From Phallus indusiatus (taxonomy: Eukaryota; Basidiomycota; Agaricomycetes; Phallales; Phallaceae): a stretch of DNA of 64,000 bases. The position numbers and the translations under genes are program-made. The DNA is taken from the NCBI GenBank assembly GCA_027605045.1, contig JAQFWX010000041.1:186001-250000 (forward strand). The letters run 5' to 3'. The notes under the pieces were generated by a model, which worked only from the letters and a program-made list of their open reading frames with translations, had not been told where the DNA came from and did no database searches. Each line of letters begins with the position of its first letter. The first letter of the stretch is position 1. Below are positions 1 to 12,200 of the stretch, one piece after another.

Positions 1-1124
1 CGTGGAATTCGATTTTACCAGTGAAGAGTTCGTGATTAGTGCCTCCAAGGAAAAGAGAAGAACCCGTTTTAGCAAGTTTGAAAGCAAATTCGTTTTTCGG
101 GACTGCTCCTTGTTTAAAGGCAGTGTTGAAGAACGGACTTGCATTCAAGTTTGAAAGTGCAGGAAATGCCATTCCCAGAATGCTATTTTTAAAGACGGTA
201 TGAGTATAAGAAACGAAGGGATTATAAACATGTACGCCATACCCGTCAATGGGGTCTCCTGCAAAGAGAGGAGAAACGACTGTAGCTGGTGAGAAGGTTT
301 GATGGATGGCTTTAACTCCAGCGACAGTGACTATTTATTGGCCGAACTCTCAATCTTGTTCGCTCGCGCTCGGTGCAAGATAGAAGACGCGTACCAGTGT
401 CAGTTGCTATACCACCCGAGACAGACGAGCCATCTCCGTACTCAATCGAGAAATTACCCTTTTGCTTATGACCAGTTGAAGATTTTGCAGCATTATATTT
501 CTTCTTCGAACCGCAAGTTGACGAAGTGCAAGAAGAAGACGGGACCCAAAGATCAGAGGATCCGGCTAGGAAGAAGCACCGTCAAATTCCAAATTAGACA
601 AAAAAAACAAAGACAAAAATAATAACACACTATCAAAGTCGATCAGGAAGTTTTGATCTGGGGTACCGATAGAAATGGTTCCCGCCCATTCGCTGTCTTC
701 TCCTTCATCAGTCAAAGGCAAGGATTGGCGGCGTTCTTGCAGATGGATAGGAAGAGTTCGGAGCTTCTTAATTTCTGCACCCTATATGTAAGATAGTAAA
801 TCCATCGTACGATAAACAAATTGTCAATTTGACGTATTTACTTCATTAAAGGCCTCACGTCCCAGATTCTGCTCCACATTGATCAAGTTCTGACGATATT
901 TGCTAATACTATCAGGATTATTGAACTGGCTAAAGCAAACAAACTTACGCAGCGGTCCTATACGAGAGCGTTATAGCCTCATTGTGGTCGAAAACACCGT
1001 TTGGTTTCGTCAAGGTGCTTCGCTTAGGCAAATCAATGCTGAAGCCTTCTCCGCCGCTCCGCTCAATAGGACTAGCAGCGACAATAGACAAAGCCAAAAC
1101 GGGGAGGGCGAATTTGCAAAACAT
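1..1124 (-). CDS. Polyporopepsin-like aspartic protease (A1 family), 5' part; C-terminus beyond window
   Basis: Pepsin-family endopeptidase, probably secreted. The ATG at 1124-1122 opens a hydrophobic signal peptide (MFCKFALPVLALSIVAAS), followed by a propeptide of the type seen in basidiomycete polyporopepsins (YRQNLINVEQN). Introns read at about 903-948, 782-841, 566-630, 331-394 and 183-242, all GT-AG and 46-65 nt long. Splicing the 566-630 intron creates the catalytic motif DFDTGSSDLWVPSS from GATA|CCGGATCC. Later exons give FSIEYGDGSSVSGG (the flap Tyr region) and GILGMAFPALS, both family hallmarks. The second catalytic Asp lies off the left edge, so activity cannot be judged. No frame break is seen. 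The family call is secure; subcellular location is inferred from the signal peptide. Confidence 0.93.
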
Positions 1125-3857
1125 GTCTGGGATATTGAGTTTAGGTAGCAGTTGAGTTATATATATACTGAAAACAGTGAATAATAATGGGGTGGACCCC
1201 GGGCCATGCGGCGATGAACTAAGTGATTTCTATCACAGTCTTGGAACTAACCGGTGTGTGCAAACTTGACTTCTTGATATGAAATGAACTGCTCCATGTG
1301 GAAAAGATGTCCCTTCTTCGATGCTTCTATGAAGGCTATGTTATTGCCCGTCAGCAAATACTCGGAGCCAGATATGGCGCGAGAGAAACACGTGTCAGAC
1401 ATTGAAAAGAAGGTGAATTACCCGTATTGAATATCTCGATAAAGAGAATATCTATCGCATAAAAGTTTTCAATGTAACAATTCGGTCTGATAATGAATCC
1501 ATGGCAAATTGTGTTTGATGTCAATACAAAAAAGTCACTTTTATTTCATACGACGCTCACTTTTGTTACAGCTTAAGCGACCCGAAGCAAAAAAATTTCC
1601 TATCTCTGCATCGCATTCACACGGTTTTTGGTTTTCGCCAAGAGAAAGGCTCGAAGAGGATGGAGTATGTAGTGCGGTATTGGGAAGGCCAGTGACTTAT
1701 GACGATAGTGCTGGCTGGCAGTGGTACTAAACAGCCCTGGGTTGGTATCACCGTGCATGTGACACACAAATATTTGTCGAAAAGGTCACGTTTAATGGAA
1801 TCACGGCCATCAATTTGAATGCGCATCAAACAGTTCAGAAAACTTTCGATATTCAATTCATTTTCACGCGGAAAGTATGTGGACGTAAACCCTTCTTTGT
1901 ATTATTCAGACGATCGTTTTGAACGGGGGCTTTCAACATTCTCAGCTGCACTCGTCTTTTCAAATTTCAAAGTTAACCATGTGTTTCCGTTTTTATGCAG
2001 ATATGTGTATGTATTACGGGTTTGTCTTTCGAGAAAGTGCTGTTGGTTTTCCGGAGTTTGCAAATGGCGAATGTTTCATACCGAATTACTGCTGGAGGTT
2101 CGTTGATACAATTGTTATTAAAATGGATAATCCTTTATAGCACGCCAAATTTATCGTAACCGAAGATGTTTTCTCTAACGTTTGTTGAAGAAGATACGGA
2201 AATATGGCCTTATACCTATCGCGGATTTTCTTTCGTGAGATTTGAGAAGTGTACTTATTTTTGAAAAGATAAGAAAAAGTACCGGCGTCGCGTGCGAGTA
2301 GTTGTTGGGCTCGACCTTTTTTTATTCGAAGCTGGAGCAGGAGATCACGGCCATTCTCTAATCGTGTCATCTGACACATCCATATCTCAAGAAGATGATA
2401 AGGGGACACTCGATAATCTTTTGGTGAGCTAAGTAAACCTCGCGATTCCAGTGTCCGGATAAGTTATGGATGATGATGTAGCCAGGCTTTGCGACATGTT
2501 CTTATTCATATTTTAGCATTTCTTCGGAAGTGTTCACTGTCATGACGTGATTTGAAACCCTCAGGGTTTTATTCCTACGTGTCAAGGTCCAGTGCAGTTA
2601 ATGCATAACCAAATATCTCATTCTGTGTCAATATTATTACGGATGTCGGACTCAACAAAAGAGCGAAACAGTAGGTTAGAAACGCAACGAGCAATCCAAA
2701 TTACGCTACCAAGATTGCGTTAAAGTCAGGACCATTTAGGTAGGGAAAGATCTATGGTCCAAATAGAAAACTGGTAAGGTTAAAGGAGTTGGGCCAGTAA
2801 TATTACTACTTATTACGACTTTTCATGACTTGTTCTGCAGTCACGGAAGAAATTATCACCGATTCGAATGCACTGGATGCACTCAACGTCATGGTACTCT
2901 GTCATTCTATTAATGACCTGAGCGGAAGCCATTTGCGTCAGTCACGGTTTCTTAAAATATTACTAGCTCTATCTCTACCGGTAGCGCACCCGTTGATTCG
3001 AATATTTTCAACGCTCTCTTAGTAGTAGATTGATCGCACTGTACTAACAAATCGAATTTCGTTCCCGGCCATAAAGGCAGGTCTGGCCTATAATTATTTC
3101 TGTTCACGACACTTATGTACTGGTTTTTGAGGTAGTGTTTCATACCGTCTCTGTTTCATAATATGACTATTAATATCCTAATTTATCAAATGACACGAGG
3201 CCTATCAAAGGGTAACATCTCGATCCATAACGCAGTAGCATGTCCGTTCTCTGGTCATGACATATGTATCATTACTAAGGGTCATCCGCAACATAAATCT
3301 GTCATTCCTTTTATTGTGGCTCTTGGTGAGTCTCGAATTTCGATTTACAACCGAATTTCTGACTGACGAGCAGACGCTACTTGAATATAAAAATGTGGAT
3401 CAGTGTATATATTGCTATTTTGAATTTCGTCGTGCTGACGCGGTACGTCAACGCGTCACACATGATATACAATGCATATATACATATACTAGTGTCCTCC
3501 TACATTCATAATGACGACGATGAGATTTATCCGAAACAACTTACTTACACTACTTGACGCATATAACTGTCGAAAACCCTTCAGTTGCGATCTAAACCTC
3601 AGATCCATACGTCGTTTCTGTAGACAAATTTTTCTGAATTAAAATTTGGACAAAAGTAAAATCGTAGAACACATAGGAGCGACTCAAACGGCGTCAATAA
3701 AACAAATAAACCTGAAGTAAACATAATACAATTTGCTTCCAAACCCAAGCTTCATGTTGTTATTGCCAATTGGATATTAATCCGAACAAAACTAAGAGTA
3801 AAAAAACATTGTCCATCATACAAAAGACACTAGTCCATTCAATTCAATCAGATTTTA
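1125..3857. other. Intergenic, no supportable gene
   Basis: About 2.7 kb of AT-rich sequence between the two minus-strand genes. All open frames are under about 110 codons and show no recognisable motif, splice pattern or compositional shift. Nothing here is supported beyond the presumed promoter of the protease just above 1124. Confidence 0.5.
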
Positions 3858-5268
3858 TTATTTCGATTTCCCCAACAACCACTGAATGGCCACTCTGAAG
3901 TCTGCATCCTGCTTTCTGCTCAGACCGAAGGTGGGCACAAAAGCGTGAAAAGCATGGGGCACGCCAGGGTACCTGTCATTATAAATACTCAGCCTTGAAA
4001 ACACTTTGATTTTATTTTACTCACACATCCAGTTTAACTGTCACACCAGCCTCTTTCAGAACTTTTTCATACAAAAATGACTCGTCGCGTAAGGGATCGC
4101 AGCCGGCAACCTGAATGTAGGCTGGAGGAAGGCCTTTGAACGACGGAGCCAGAAGAGGGCTTAACTCCGGGTTAATTGTGTTCTCCCGTATGCCACCTGA
4201 ATAGGCCTCTAAAGATGATCAATGTCATAGGAAGGCGTCAGAGTTCGATGATTTTTGTCGAGGGAGACTGACATACTCAAAAAGACTTCTATAGCTTTTC
4301 TGGGAATCACCATAGCGTTTTTGTTCTGCTCAACAGACAGAAGCTGGGACTTCCACCTTTTAATATGTTAGTTTATGATTGTACATGCCCACGACGGCAA
4401 TCTTACTTTTCAGGATACGCAGTGTGCGCTATAAGAAACGGAAAGATTAAAAGCTGACCCGTAATCTTGCCGCGCAGGCTATCATCTTTCAAAGATCTGT
4501 GCGCAAGGACCGCTGATAAGTTTCCACCAGCTGAAAATCCCCCAACAATGACGCCTTTAGCAATGTCTACAGAGATATTATCCGCATCGGACAAGGCCTG
4601 TAGACAAAACATATACAAATAATACAAACAAATAAACGCCAGGGCATCATTAAGACCATGATGTTAATAAAGAGAGTTCCTCACTTACCCATTTCAGACC
4701 GGCATAAGCATCATCAACGGCCGCGGGGAAGGGGTTCTCAGGCGCCAGACGATAGGCAATAGCGACACATGTGATCCGCAGATCAACCGCGAGATCTCTT
4801 AACAGTGCGTCATTGTCATTTAAGGTCCCCAAACAGAAACCTGTTAGAATATTTTTAGAGATTGATATAAGGAGAAAGTTTCTGAACGGGTCTTTACCGC
4901 CTCCGAACAACCAATATAGCAGAGGGAACTTAGTTCCTGGTGCCTCGTTCAACTCTGGCTTTATTTTTGGAACATAGGTCCGGCAAGGAATGGAAAACCC
5001 ATTTTGCTTTATCTCAAGGTTTGTTACAATTACGTCCTTCATTTCCACGTCTAACACTGCATGTAAAGAAATGTGAATACTTCATAGGCCTCATTTCGAG
5101 ATACCTACTTTTGGTCTTTCCTCCTTCAAGCCGATCGTCCGGGTCCTCGAAAAAAGAAGAAAATTTCTTCCTGAATTTTGGGATGTCTTCCGTATAAAGA
5201 GATATCACAGAAGAAGAAACAGTATGCCATTCAGGATGTGGATCTGAGAGGTGAGCGTATTGAGCCAT
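3858..5268 (-). CDS. Alpha/beta hydrolase fold-3 (HSL / arylacetamide-deacetylase type) esterase
   Basis: Predicted carboxylesterase/lipase of the hormone-sensitive-lipase clan. Exons read from ATG 5268 to TAA at 3858, with introns near 5057-5107, 4845-4900, 4605-4690, 4360-4405, 4210-4275 and 3972-4024. The nucleophile elbow is GGFSAGGN, where the family usually has GDSAGG. The acid is in GCDPLRDES and the histidine in GVPHAFHAF. AIAYRLAPENPFPAAVDD is a strong family signature. The oxyanion-hole block reads LLYWLFGGGF across an intron: the usual His of HGGG is Phe here, although the glycines are intact. Length (about 330 aa) fits the family. No signal peptide is evident. Substrate cannot be told from the sequence. 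Confidence 0.88.
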
Positions 5269-7925
5269 ATAGCTGAAAGGCTGAGATAGGTTAACGACTT
5301 TTGGGCTTTTCAGCCATAGTATTTATGCACAACGAGATTGAGATGATGTAAAGGTTGCCAAACTCCACGTGATTGAATTATTTTGAGTCTTGTATATTTC
5401 AAACGAACATTTCAATGGCAATGCTTCTCGTCTAGCCATTAGGTGCCACGGGTACATTTGCAAACTATATCGGTGCTCATTTAGGCCCGTTTTGTTAGTG
5501 CCATGACAAGTCTTAACACGCCACTGGCAAAAATTGCCTAACGTCCGAGTTCGCAATGATGGTGAGGTGTGCTTGAGTGCTTAGTGATAGGTTTGGTTTG
5601 GTTTAGTTTGTTTCGGTTCGAAACCGGTTCGTACTTGAGGGCTCATCGTGGTTTCAGTTTGGTTTGATCCCAGTTCAGCCCGAAACCAGTTCCAAACCGG
5701 TTCGAAACTAGTTTGACGGTGGTTTAGAAAGAGGAAGGAAACATAACAGCTAATGCTTAGTAATTGCCATGAGTAATGTCCGGCATGCTCCTCCGGGCTT
5801 GCTCCGGGCCGCAGATAAATTCCTAGTCACTGAAAAGCCTAGAAATGATAACCTGAAGGGAACTGTGGGCAAAACAATCCTCAAGGTAATAGCTCCGGGA
5901 CTGATTTTTATGCCACAAACATTGAATAATCTTTGGCTTTAGTGACTTAGTCAGACCGGTTTCAAACCGAACCCAACCCATCACTAGGTGTGCTCGGAGT
6001 AACGATTTTCTCGGTTTTGGCTTTGAAAAGCTCTTTGGCCTGACGTCCACTGACTTTCATCTCCCCGACTCCCGCATCAAGTTAGAAAAAGGGCACCGAG
6101 AAGTTGATTTAGTGAGGAACTAAAGATAATGTTGGGCTAACGCGAACGCATTGGACGGTTTAAGGTTTCCATGTCTTCCTTCTTCTATAGCTTGAGCGGG
6201 GCATTGACGTACTTATGACATGGTCCGTAAGGTATAGTACGATCTATCTCAAATCTATCTTGGTACGCATTGGGAGGTTGGGAAAGTTCAAACCAGGCTG
6301 TTGCATTCGCTTTTCAAACTCCGAACCCGTGAAAGCCGAACAATGCAGCCACAAAGTTTCTAGTGGGAATGAATGAATTAAATTAGCACAATGAAAGTTT
6401 CATCACTCTTATGTTATTCAATTGACTAGCATTGGGATTTACATAGCTTACGTATCTGTGTCCCCTGGAAATTAAAACTCGAATCAATTACCAATTGAAG
6501 TGTATATCCTCATCGCACGGAACTAACAACTTGTAGCTTTCAGCCTTTATCTCTGGTTTTAACCAACTTAATTCTAGTCCAGGTTATCAGTAGAAAGACC
6601 TCTTGTGGGGGAGGCGACGAATTTGGCAAACGACTGTAATATTCTTTGCTTGGACATTAGTATCTTGATTCGCCATGTCGTCCTATCCCGCGGGTCAACG
6701 TATCAGTCTCGTCATACGACTTTCGAGGGCAAAAACAATCTGTACCACCGACAGCGTATTCTCTACAATGACGATTTTTCTCATAGCCCCCATTTTGATC
6801 TCGGTCTTGTTACGTATTTCCCGATCGTATGGTTATATGATGATGGACCGTCGCGGAAGTTGAAATCCAGACTCCAGAAGATACACGAACCTTAATTTGT
6901 ATGGTCATGTTATCTTCCGCGCCGCGGTGAACAGTGAACCAGTCCGACTCGGCACTCCGGCACGGTTTCAATCAAAAAATAGCCCTGATTGGTGCTGGAG
7001 ACCCCTGTGACCGCCGGAGCTCCCCGAACAATGTAAATACAAAATAAATAAAAATAGATTTGATCAACTAAGCCGGCGTTTCCCGGTAAGGGAAACATTT
7101 TGATCTCAGCAAGATAAAGATAAGATAACCGTGAAAACTTAATCTGAGTAAGATAAGACAACCGTATATATAGACCGTATATATAGATATCTGTGTGTAA
7201 AGAAAGAGAAGTGATACTAAGTAAAGGACTGCAAATATTAGTTGAAATAAAAGACTGTGTGTAAAAAGTAGAGAAGTACTAAGGGAGAATATTCGTTGAA
7301 GGAAAAAGAAAAAAGGGCAGCATATAGTTTTTGAATGAAAGACGAACAAACCGTTTGAATTAAAAGAATGTGATGATGAAGAAGTGAGCACGCGCTGATG
7401 CGCAAACGAACGGTAATTAAAATTGTATTGGGAATAAACGCGAGGGCGCTGTTCTTTTCAAGTCGACTAACTTTACCACGTCAACGCACACTCTCTCTCA
7501 TGCTCAAGTAAGTCCAGCGCGTCCATCCCTAACTCACAGAAGCAACAAAACTGAAATACGTCGGGTTTCGAGGATTCGATACGAGTAGAAGGACCAGCGG
7601 TGGAGGAAATAGCAGAGGCAGAAGAGAACCTAGGGACAAGTGTGAGTCTTTCTGCTTAACGTTGAGTTCAGGGTTAAATACTTAGTACTTACAAACCAAG
7701 CTGATTTTCCTGGTCAGAAATCGAAAGTGGTGAGTTTTCTCGCTTTACTACTACTTCTGTTTTGACGTGAGGCTCGGGAGCGTTTGGGAGAGCAGTGTTT
7801 GGGAGGTGCCAATCATAGATGGGGGCTGGATTTTGGTCGAGGACGAATTCAGAGAATTCCGAACTGCGTCGACCACGATATCCAGTGTATGCTACTCAAA
7901 TCAGCAATAGATATAATGATAATTC
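5269..7925. other. Intergenic, no supportable gene; contains MITE-like repeat
   Basis: No gene could be supported here. Short open frames lack motifs. 7380-7900 has several donor- and acceptor-like signals and might hide a small intron-rich plus-strand gene, but no coherent reading could be assembled. The one structured stretch is the repeat at 5581-5987, listed separately. Confidence 0.4.
5581..5987. mobile_element. Decayed hAT-like MITE (putative)
   Basis: The left end TTAGTGATAGGTTTGGTTTGG and the reverse complement of the right end (CTAGTGATGGGTTGGGTTCGG) pair as an imperfect ~21-bp inverted repeat. Subterminal sequence is full of AACCGGTTCGAAACCGG-type palindromes, the same style of structure as the clear hAT MITE at 27.8 kb. 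Imperfect flanking matches (gagtgctt / gtgtgctc, 6 of 8) could be an old 8-bp target duplication. No coding capacity. The boundary is uncertain by a few bases. Confidence 0.45.
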
Positions 7926-8671
7926 TTATTTAAACGTACGAGGAGCAGAAAACCTGCGATACGAGCGTCGGGAACGACGTGCAGGCATGGCGAGTGCTTG
8001 AGCAGACCGGGTTACCGGCAAAATCTCTAAGTCATAAAAACAAATCAGCTACGCGCCGAAAAATGCAATAAACGAAAGAAACTCACCTCCAGCAGGATCT
8101 CCGCCATGATAACTTGCAACAGAGTCGGCCATGACATAGGCCGTTTCCAGACATACTGTATGGTATTTAGTAGAATTTGTGAAAACCTTTAGCTACTCAC
8201 CGTATAACTCGCAATCATCGCAGCGCAAAAAATGGTCAAGCTTTCCTTTCTGCACATCAACAAATTTTGGACGTCCTCCCTTCACTCCACAAAAACATTC
8301 AAAACGAAGTCGTTTGTTGTCGAAGTATCGTTTGAATCCCTTGGGCAGGATGCGTGCATTTTGGTGTTCGGGACTACAAAGTATGTCGGTTTTAAATCAA
8401 AATTTAATAAAAAAAAAAAAGAAACTTACTAGGGAAACTCAGTCGCTTCACCTCTGATACGGTCGAAAAAGACGAGATTGTTAGACCTGCTTTGCAAATT
8501 CCAGGCGGGCTGGAATAGTGAACGTTTGAGTTCCGCGGCAGCAGCAGCAGTAATATCGTCCGCCGACAACGTTTCTCCCCATCGAGGAACAGCTCTGATG
8601 GGAGGCAACGTCGAAGAAGTTTGAGAGCTATTACGAGAAGAGAATTTTCGACGAGAGATAAAGCCTGACAT
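7926..8671 (-). CDS. Hypothetical protein with CxC/CxxC cysteine pairs
   Basis: Four-exon model of about 190 aa from ATG 8671 to TAA at 7926. Exon 1 begins MSGFISRRKFSS; introns lie at about 8372-8431, 8157-8202 and 8036-8087, all GT-AG. Exon 2 contains FECFCGVKGG and LRCDDCELY, giving two spaced Cys pairs that could bind a metal. The C-terminal exon is very basic (MPARRSRRSYRRF). I do not recognise the family. The clean frame across three introns argues for a real gene. Element A is inserted about 165 bp upstream of the start, so its native promoter has been replaced or displaced. Confidence 0.65.
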
Positions 8672-8835
8672 GGCAAAAAAGGGAAAAAAAACGCAAGTTG
8701 AGTTGTTGAAGGCTGCCTCCGCTCTTGCCTCCTTACTTTTATATTCTCCTCATGCACCTCGCGGTCCGGTTTCCGATATCAGCACAGGTGAATTGTACGT
8801 CTTTCAGTTTATTCCGTTGAATAAATGATCCTGAA

Positions 8836-9255
8836 TGTTAGGGCGACTCAGGGCACACACCTAGAGGGCAGGAAACCTAAGATCTATTGATGAACGACGA
8901 CTAACTACTCACCTAGAGGGCAGGAAACCTAAGAGAACAAGCTTAGGGATCCCCCTCTAGGGCTACGCTACATATACTACGTGGAAGCGCTCGGGGACAA
9001 TAGATGAGTATCGCCGCGGGATCCGAGGTGATAAAAGGGAGTTCGAAGAGGTTCGGAGAATTCGATCGGAGTTCGAATTCGAAGAGATCGAAAGGAATAG
9101 ATAATAGAGAACGAGAAATGACCGAACTATAGTTCGAGTTCTCGGAACCCAAACTCGAAGTCTCGGAAAGGAATCAGAAGGGAGAAAAGAACATCGGAAC
9201 ACAAGGAAATGAAGAAATAACGACATGGAAGACATGAAGCTAGTGTACCCTGACA
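8836..9255 (-). repeat. 3' LTR of element A
   Basis: 420-bp direct repeat of 14591-15010; no difference was found by eye. Its outer edge abuts the CTGAA target duplication. The pol stop codon lies inside this LTR (9240-9242). Confidence 0.95.
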
Positions 9256-12200
9256 CCACCCCCCCCTTTAACAAGGTGTCGACCCGACGCCTGCAGATTG
9301 TCCCATTCATCCATTGGTCTGGGCCGGAACAACAAACCGTTGATTGAACGCGGTGCATGTGGGTGATCTCGATAGAAGTCGCGCAGAAGGTTCGGAGCGG
9401 CAAGATCTTTTTCTGGAATCCACTGATCATGCTCCGGGCCGTACCCCTCCCAGCGAACCTTGAACTCTAGTCGATTCCGAACAATTCGACTGTCTAAAAC
9501 CTCTTCCACGACATAATGTTCACCATCATCTCGAAGTTCTGGAGGTGGGGGAGGTTTCGCACGACGACCCGGAATCGTATCAGTAGCTACAGGACGGAGT
9601 TTGGAAACATGGAAAACAGGGTGCAGTCGAGACATCGACTTCGGAAGAACCAATCGATATGCTCGGGAACTGACCTTTGCTGCAATCGGATAAGGACCCA
9701 GGAAGCGGTGCGCCAATTTAGCTGAAGGTCGAGTTGTTCGGATATCACTAGCATCTAAGAAGACCTTGTCACCTGTTTTGTACTCTGGAGCTGGGACGTG
9801 CTTCCGATTATAATATTTCGCCATGTCGTCCTTTGCCTTCACAATCGCAGATCTGGCCTCTTCGAGAGCTGCAGCCATTCGATCCTTGAACTCGTTAACT
9901 GCTTCGATCTTCGATCCTGGAAGTCGGGGCTCGAATCCCATGCGTGGTTGTCGCCCTGTGTCGAGTTCGAAGGGTGTGGATTGCGTCGCGGAATGTATGT
10001 GGTTGTTGTAAGCGAACTCAGCCATAGGAAGGAGGCGGTCCCAGTTGTCCTGTCTTTCCGAAGTGAAAACACGAAGGTACTGTTCGATTTCGGCATTAAC
10101 GCGCTCGGTCTGGCCATCGGTTTGTGGATGGTAGGCAGTAGACATTGCTAAGCGTATTCCGAGGGTTTTGGAGAGTTCCTTAGTGAATCGAGCTGCGAAC
10201 TGAGGTCCTCGATCCGAAATGATCTTCTCGGGTAGGCCGTGAAGTTTCCAGACGTGTTGGAGATAGAGTGAAGCCAGCCCCGAAGCGTCCAGAGTTGTGA
10301 AGGTCGGAACAAAGTGTGCGCGCTTGGTGAGGGAGTCTACCACCGCTAGAATGGCATCGTAACCGTTCGATTCGGGAAGTTCCACGATGAAGTCGACAGA
10401 AATGAATTCCCAAGGTCGGTAAGGCGTTTCTGTGGGTTCTAACTCACCAAATGGAGCTCGTCGTGCGAGTTTTGTGCGTTGACAGGGATCACAGGCCTCG
10501 ACATATCGTTGAACATATCTGGAGATACCGGGCCACCAGAATGTTCGGGAGATCAGTTCGAGGGTCTTGAAACGTCCAGGGTGTCCACCGATCTTCGAAT
10601 CATGATGGCACTGAGTGATCTTACGACGCAGTTCCTCGTCGCTCGGAACATACACCTTTCCGCGGTAATAAATGACATCCTGATGTTCGGACCACTCACT
10701 AGTATGTGCAGAGCGGCCACCAAGAGTTCTAAGAGATTCTAATGCCTTCGAAACACCATCTTCATGCTTTCCTTCGCGATTTGCCTTTCGGATTTGACGC
10801 AGGAAACCTTCCTCCTCCCCTTTAAGCTGGAATGTTTGCAAAGCATTGATCGCGAACATTTCGGGGCGAATTAAGGTGATGCCTTGGTTGTCCTGCTTAC
10901 CAGACCCATGATCTGCACGTCTAGAAAGGCTGTCGGGTTTGCCCATAGATCTTCCCGGGACGTGTCGAAGCATAAAATCGAATCTGGAGAGATAAACCGA
11001 CCACCGAGCCTGTCTTCGGTTAAGATTCCGAGCTGTCATGAAGTATTCGAGGTTCTTGTGATCTGTTCGAATATCAATCGGATGACTCGAACCTTCGAGG
11101 AAATGTCGCCATTCTTCTAAAGAGCGGATGATCGCCAACATTTCCTTGTCGTGGATCTCGTAATTTCGTTCGACGGGACTAAGCGACTTTGAGAAAAAGG
11201 CAACTGGATGCCACTTGTTGTCCTCCGAAGATAGCTGAGAAAGCACAGCACCTGTAGCGAAATCAGAACTGTCAGCTTCGATGCGATAAGGTCTGGAAGG
11301 ATCGGGAATTAGCAGAACTGGTGCAGATGTCATAGCGAGCTTAAGGGAATCAAATGCATCCTGGCAGATGTCTGTCCAGACGAACGGAACATCTTTCTTC
11401 GTCAGACCAAACATGGGATGAGCGATCCGGGCGAAATCCTTAATGAAGCGACGGTAGAAGTTAGCGAAACCAAGGAAGGACTGAACTTCAGTTACGTTCT
11501 TCGGGACAGGCCATTCACGAACTCCGGAAACCTTCGCTGGATCCATCTCAACCGTATTCTCCGAAATGACCATTCCTAGGTACTCGATCTTCGTCTGACA
11601 GAACTCACACTTCTCCGCCTTGAGATACAACTTGTGTTCGCGTAGTCGTTCTAGGACACGACGAATGATCAGATCATGTTCCTCCCGAGTTTTCGTGTAA
11701 ATGAGAATATCATCGATGTACACAGCCACTGCGCCTTCCGAGATCAGATCCTCGAAGATTTCGTTCATCATCGTCTGGAACGTTGCTGGACTGTTAGTAA
11801 GACCGAAAAACATCACTAGAGGTTCGAAAAGTCCTCGATTCGTTCGGAAAGCGGCCTTCCACTCGTCCCCCTCCTTAATCCGAACATTGTTGTAACCCCA
11901 TCGCACATCGAGTTTAGTGAAATACTTCGCGCCTTGTAATTTATTGACAAGTTCCGAGATCAGGGGGAGCGGGTAGCGATTTTTGATCGTCATGGCATTT
12001 AAAGCACGATAGTCCTGAATGAGCCGAAGCGAACCGTCCTTCTTCTTGATAAAAAACACAGGGGAGGCCATCGGAGACTTTGAAGGACGTATCCGACCCG
12101 ACCGAAGGTTCTCTTCCAGGAACGCGTCTAGTTCCTTCTGCTCATTAGGAGATAGTGGGTAGATCTTACAGAACTTTGGTTCAGATCCTGCTAGAAGTTC

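Noticed and set aside
7380..8001. Possible intron-rich small plus-strand gene
   Set aside because: Several donor-like sites, but every joined reading tried hit a stop within a few codons; insufficient support.
8943..9152. 69-codon minus-strand frame, repeated at 14698-14907
   Set aside because: It lies wholly inside both LTRs of element A, in regulatory sequence, with no motif; it is open by chance and duplicated with the LTR.
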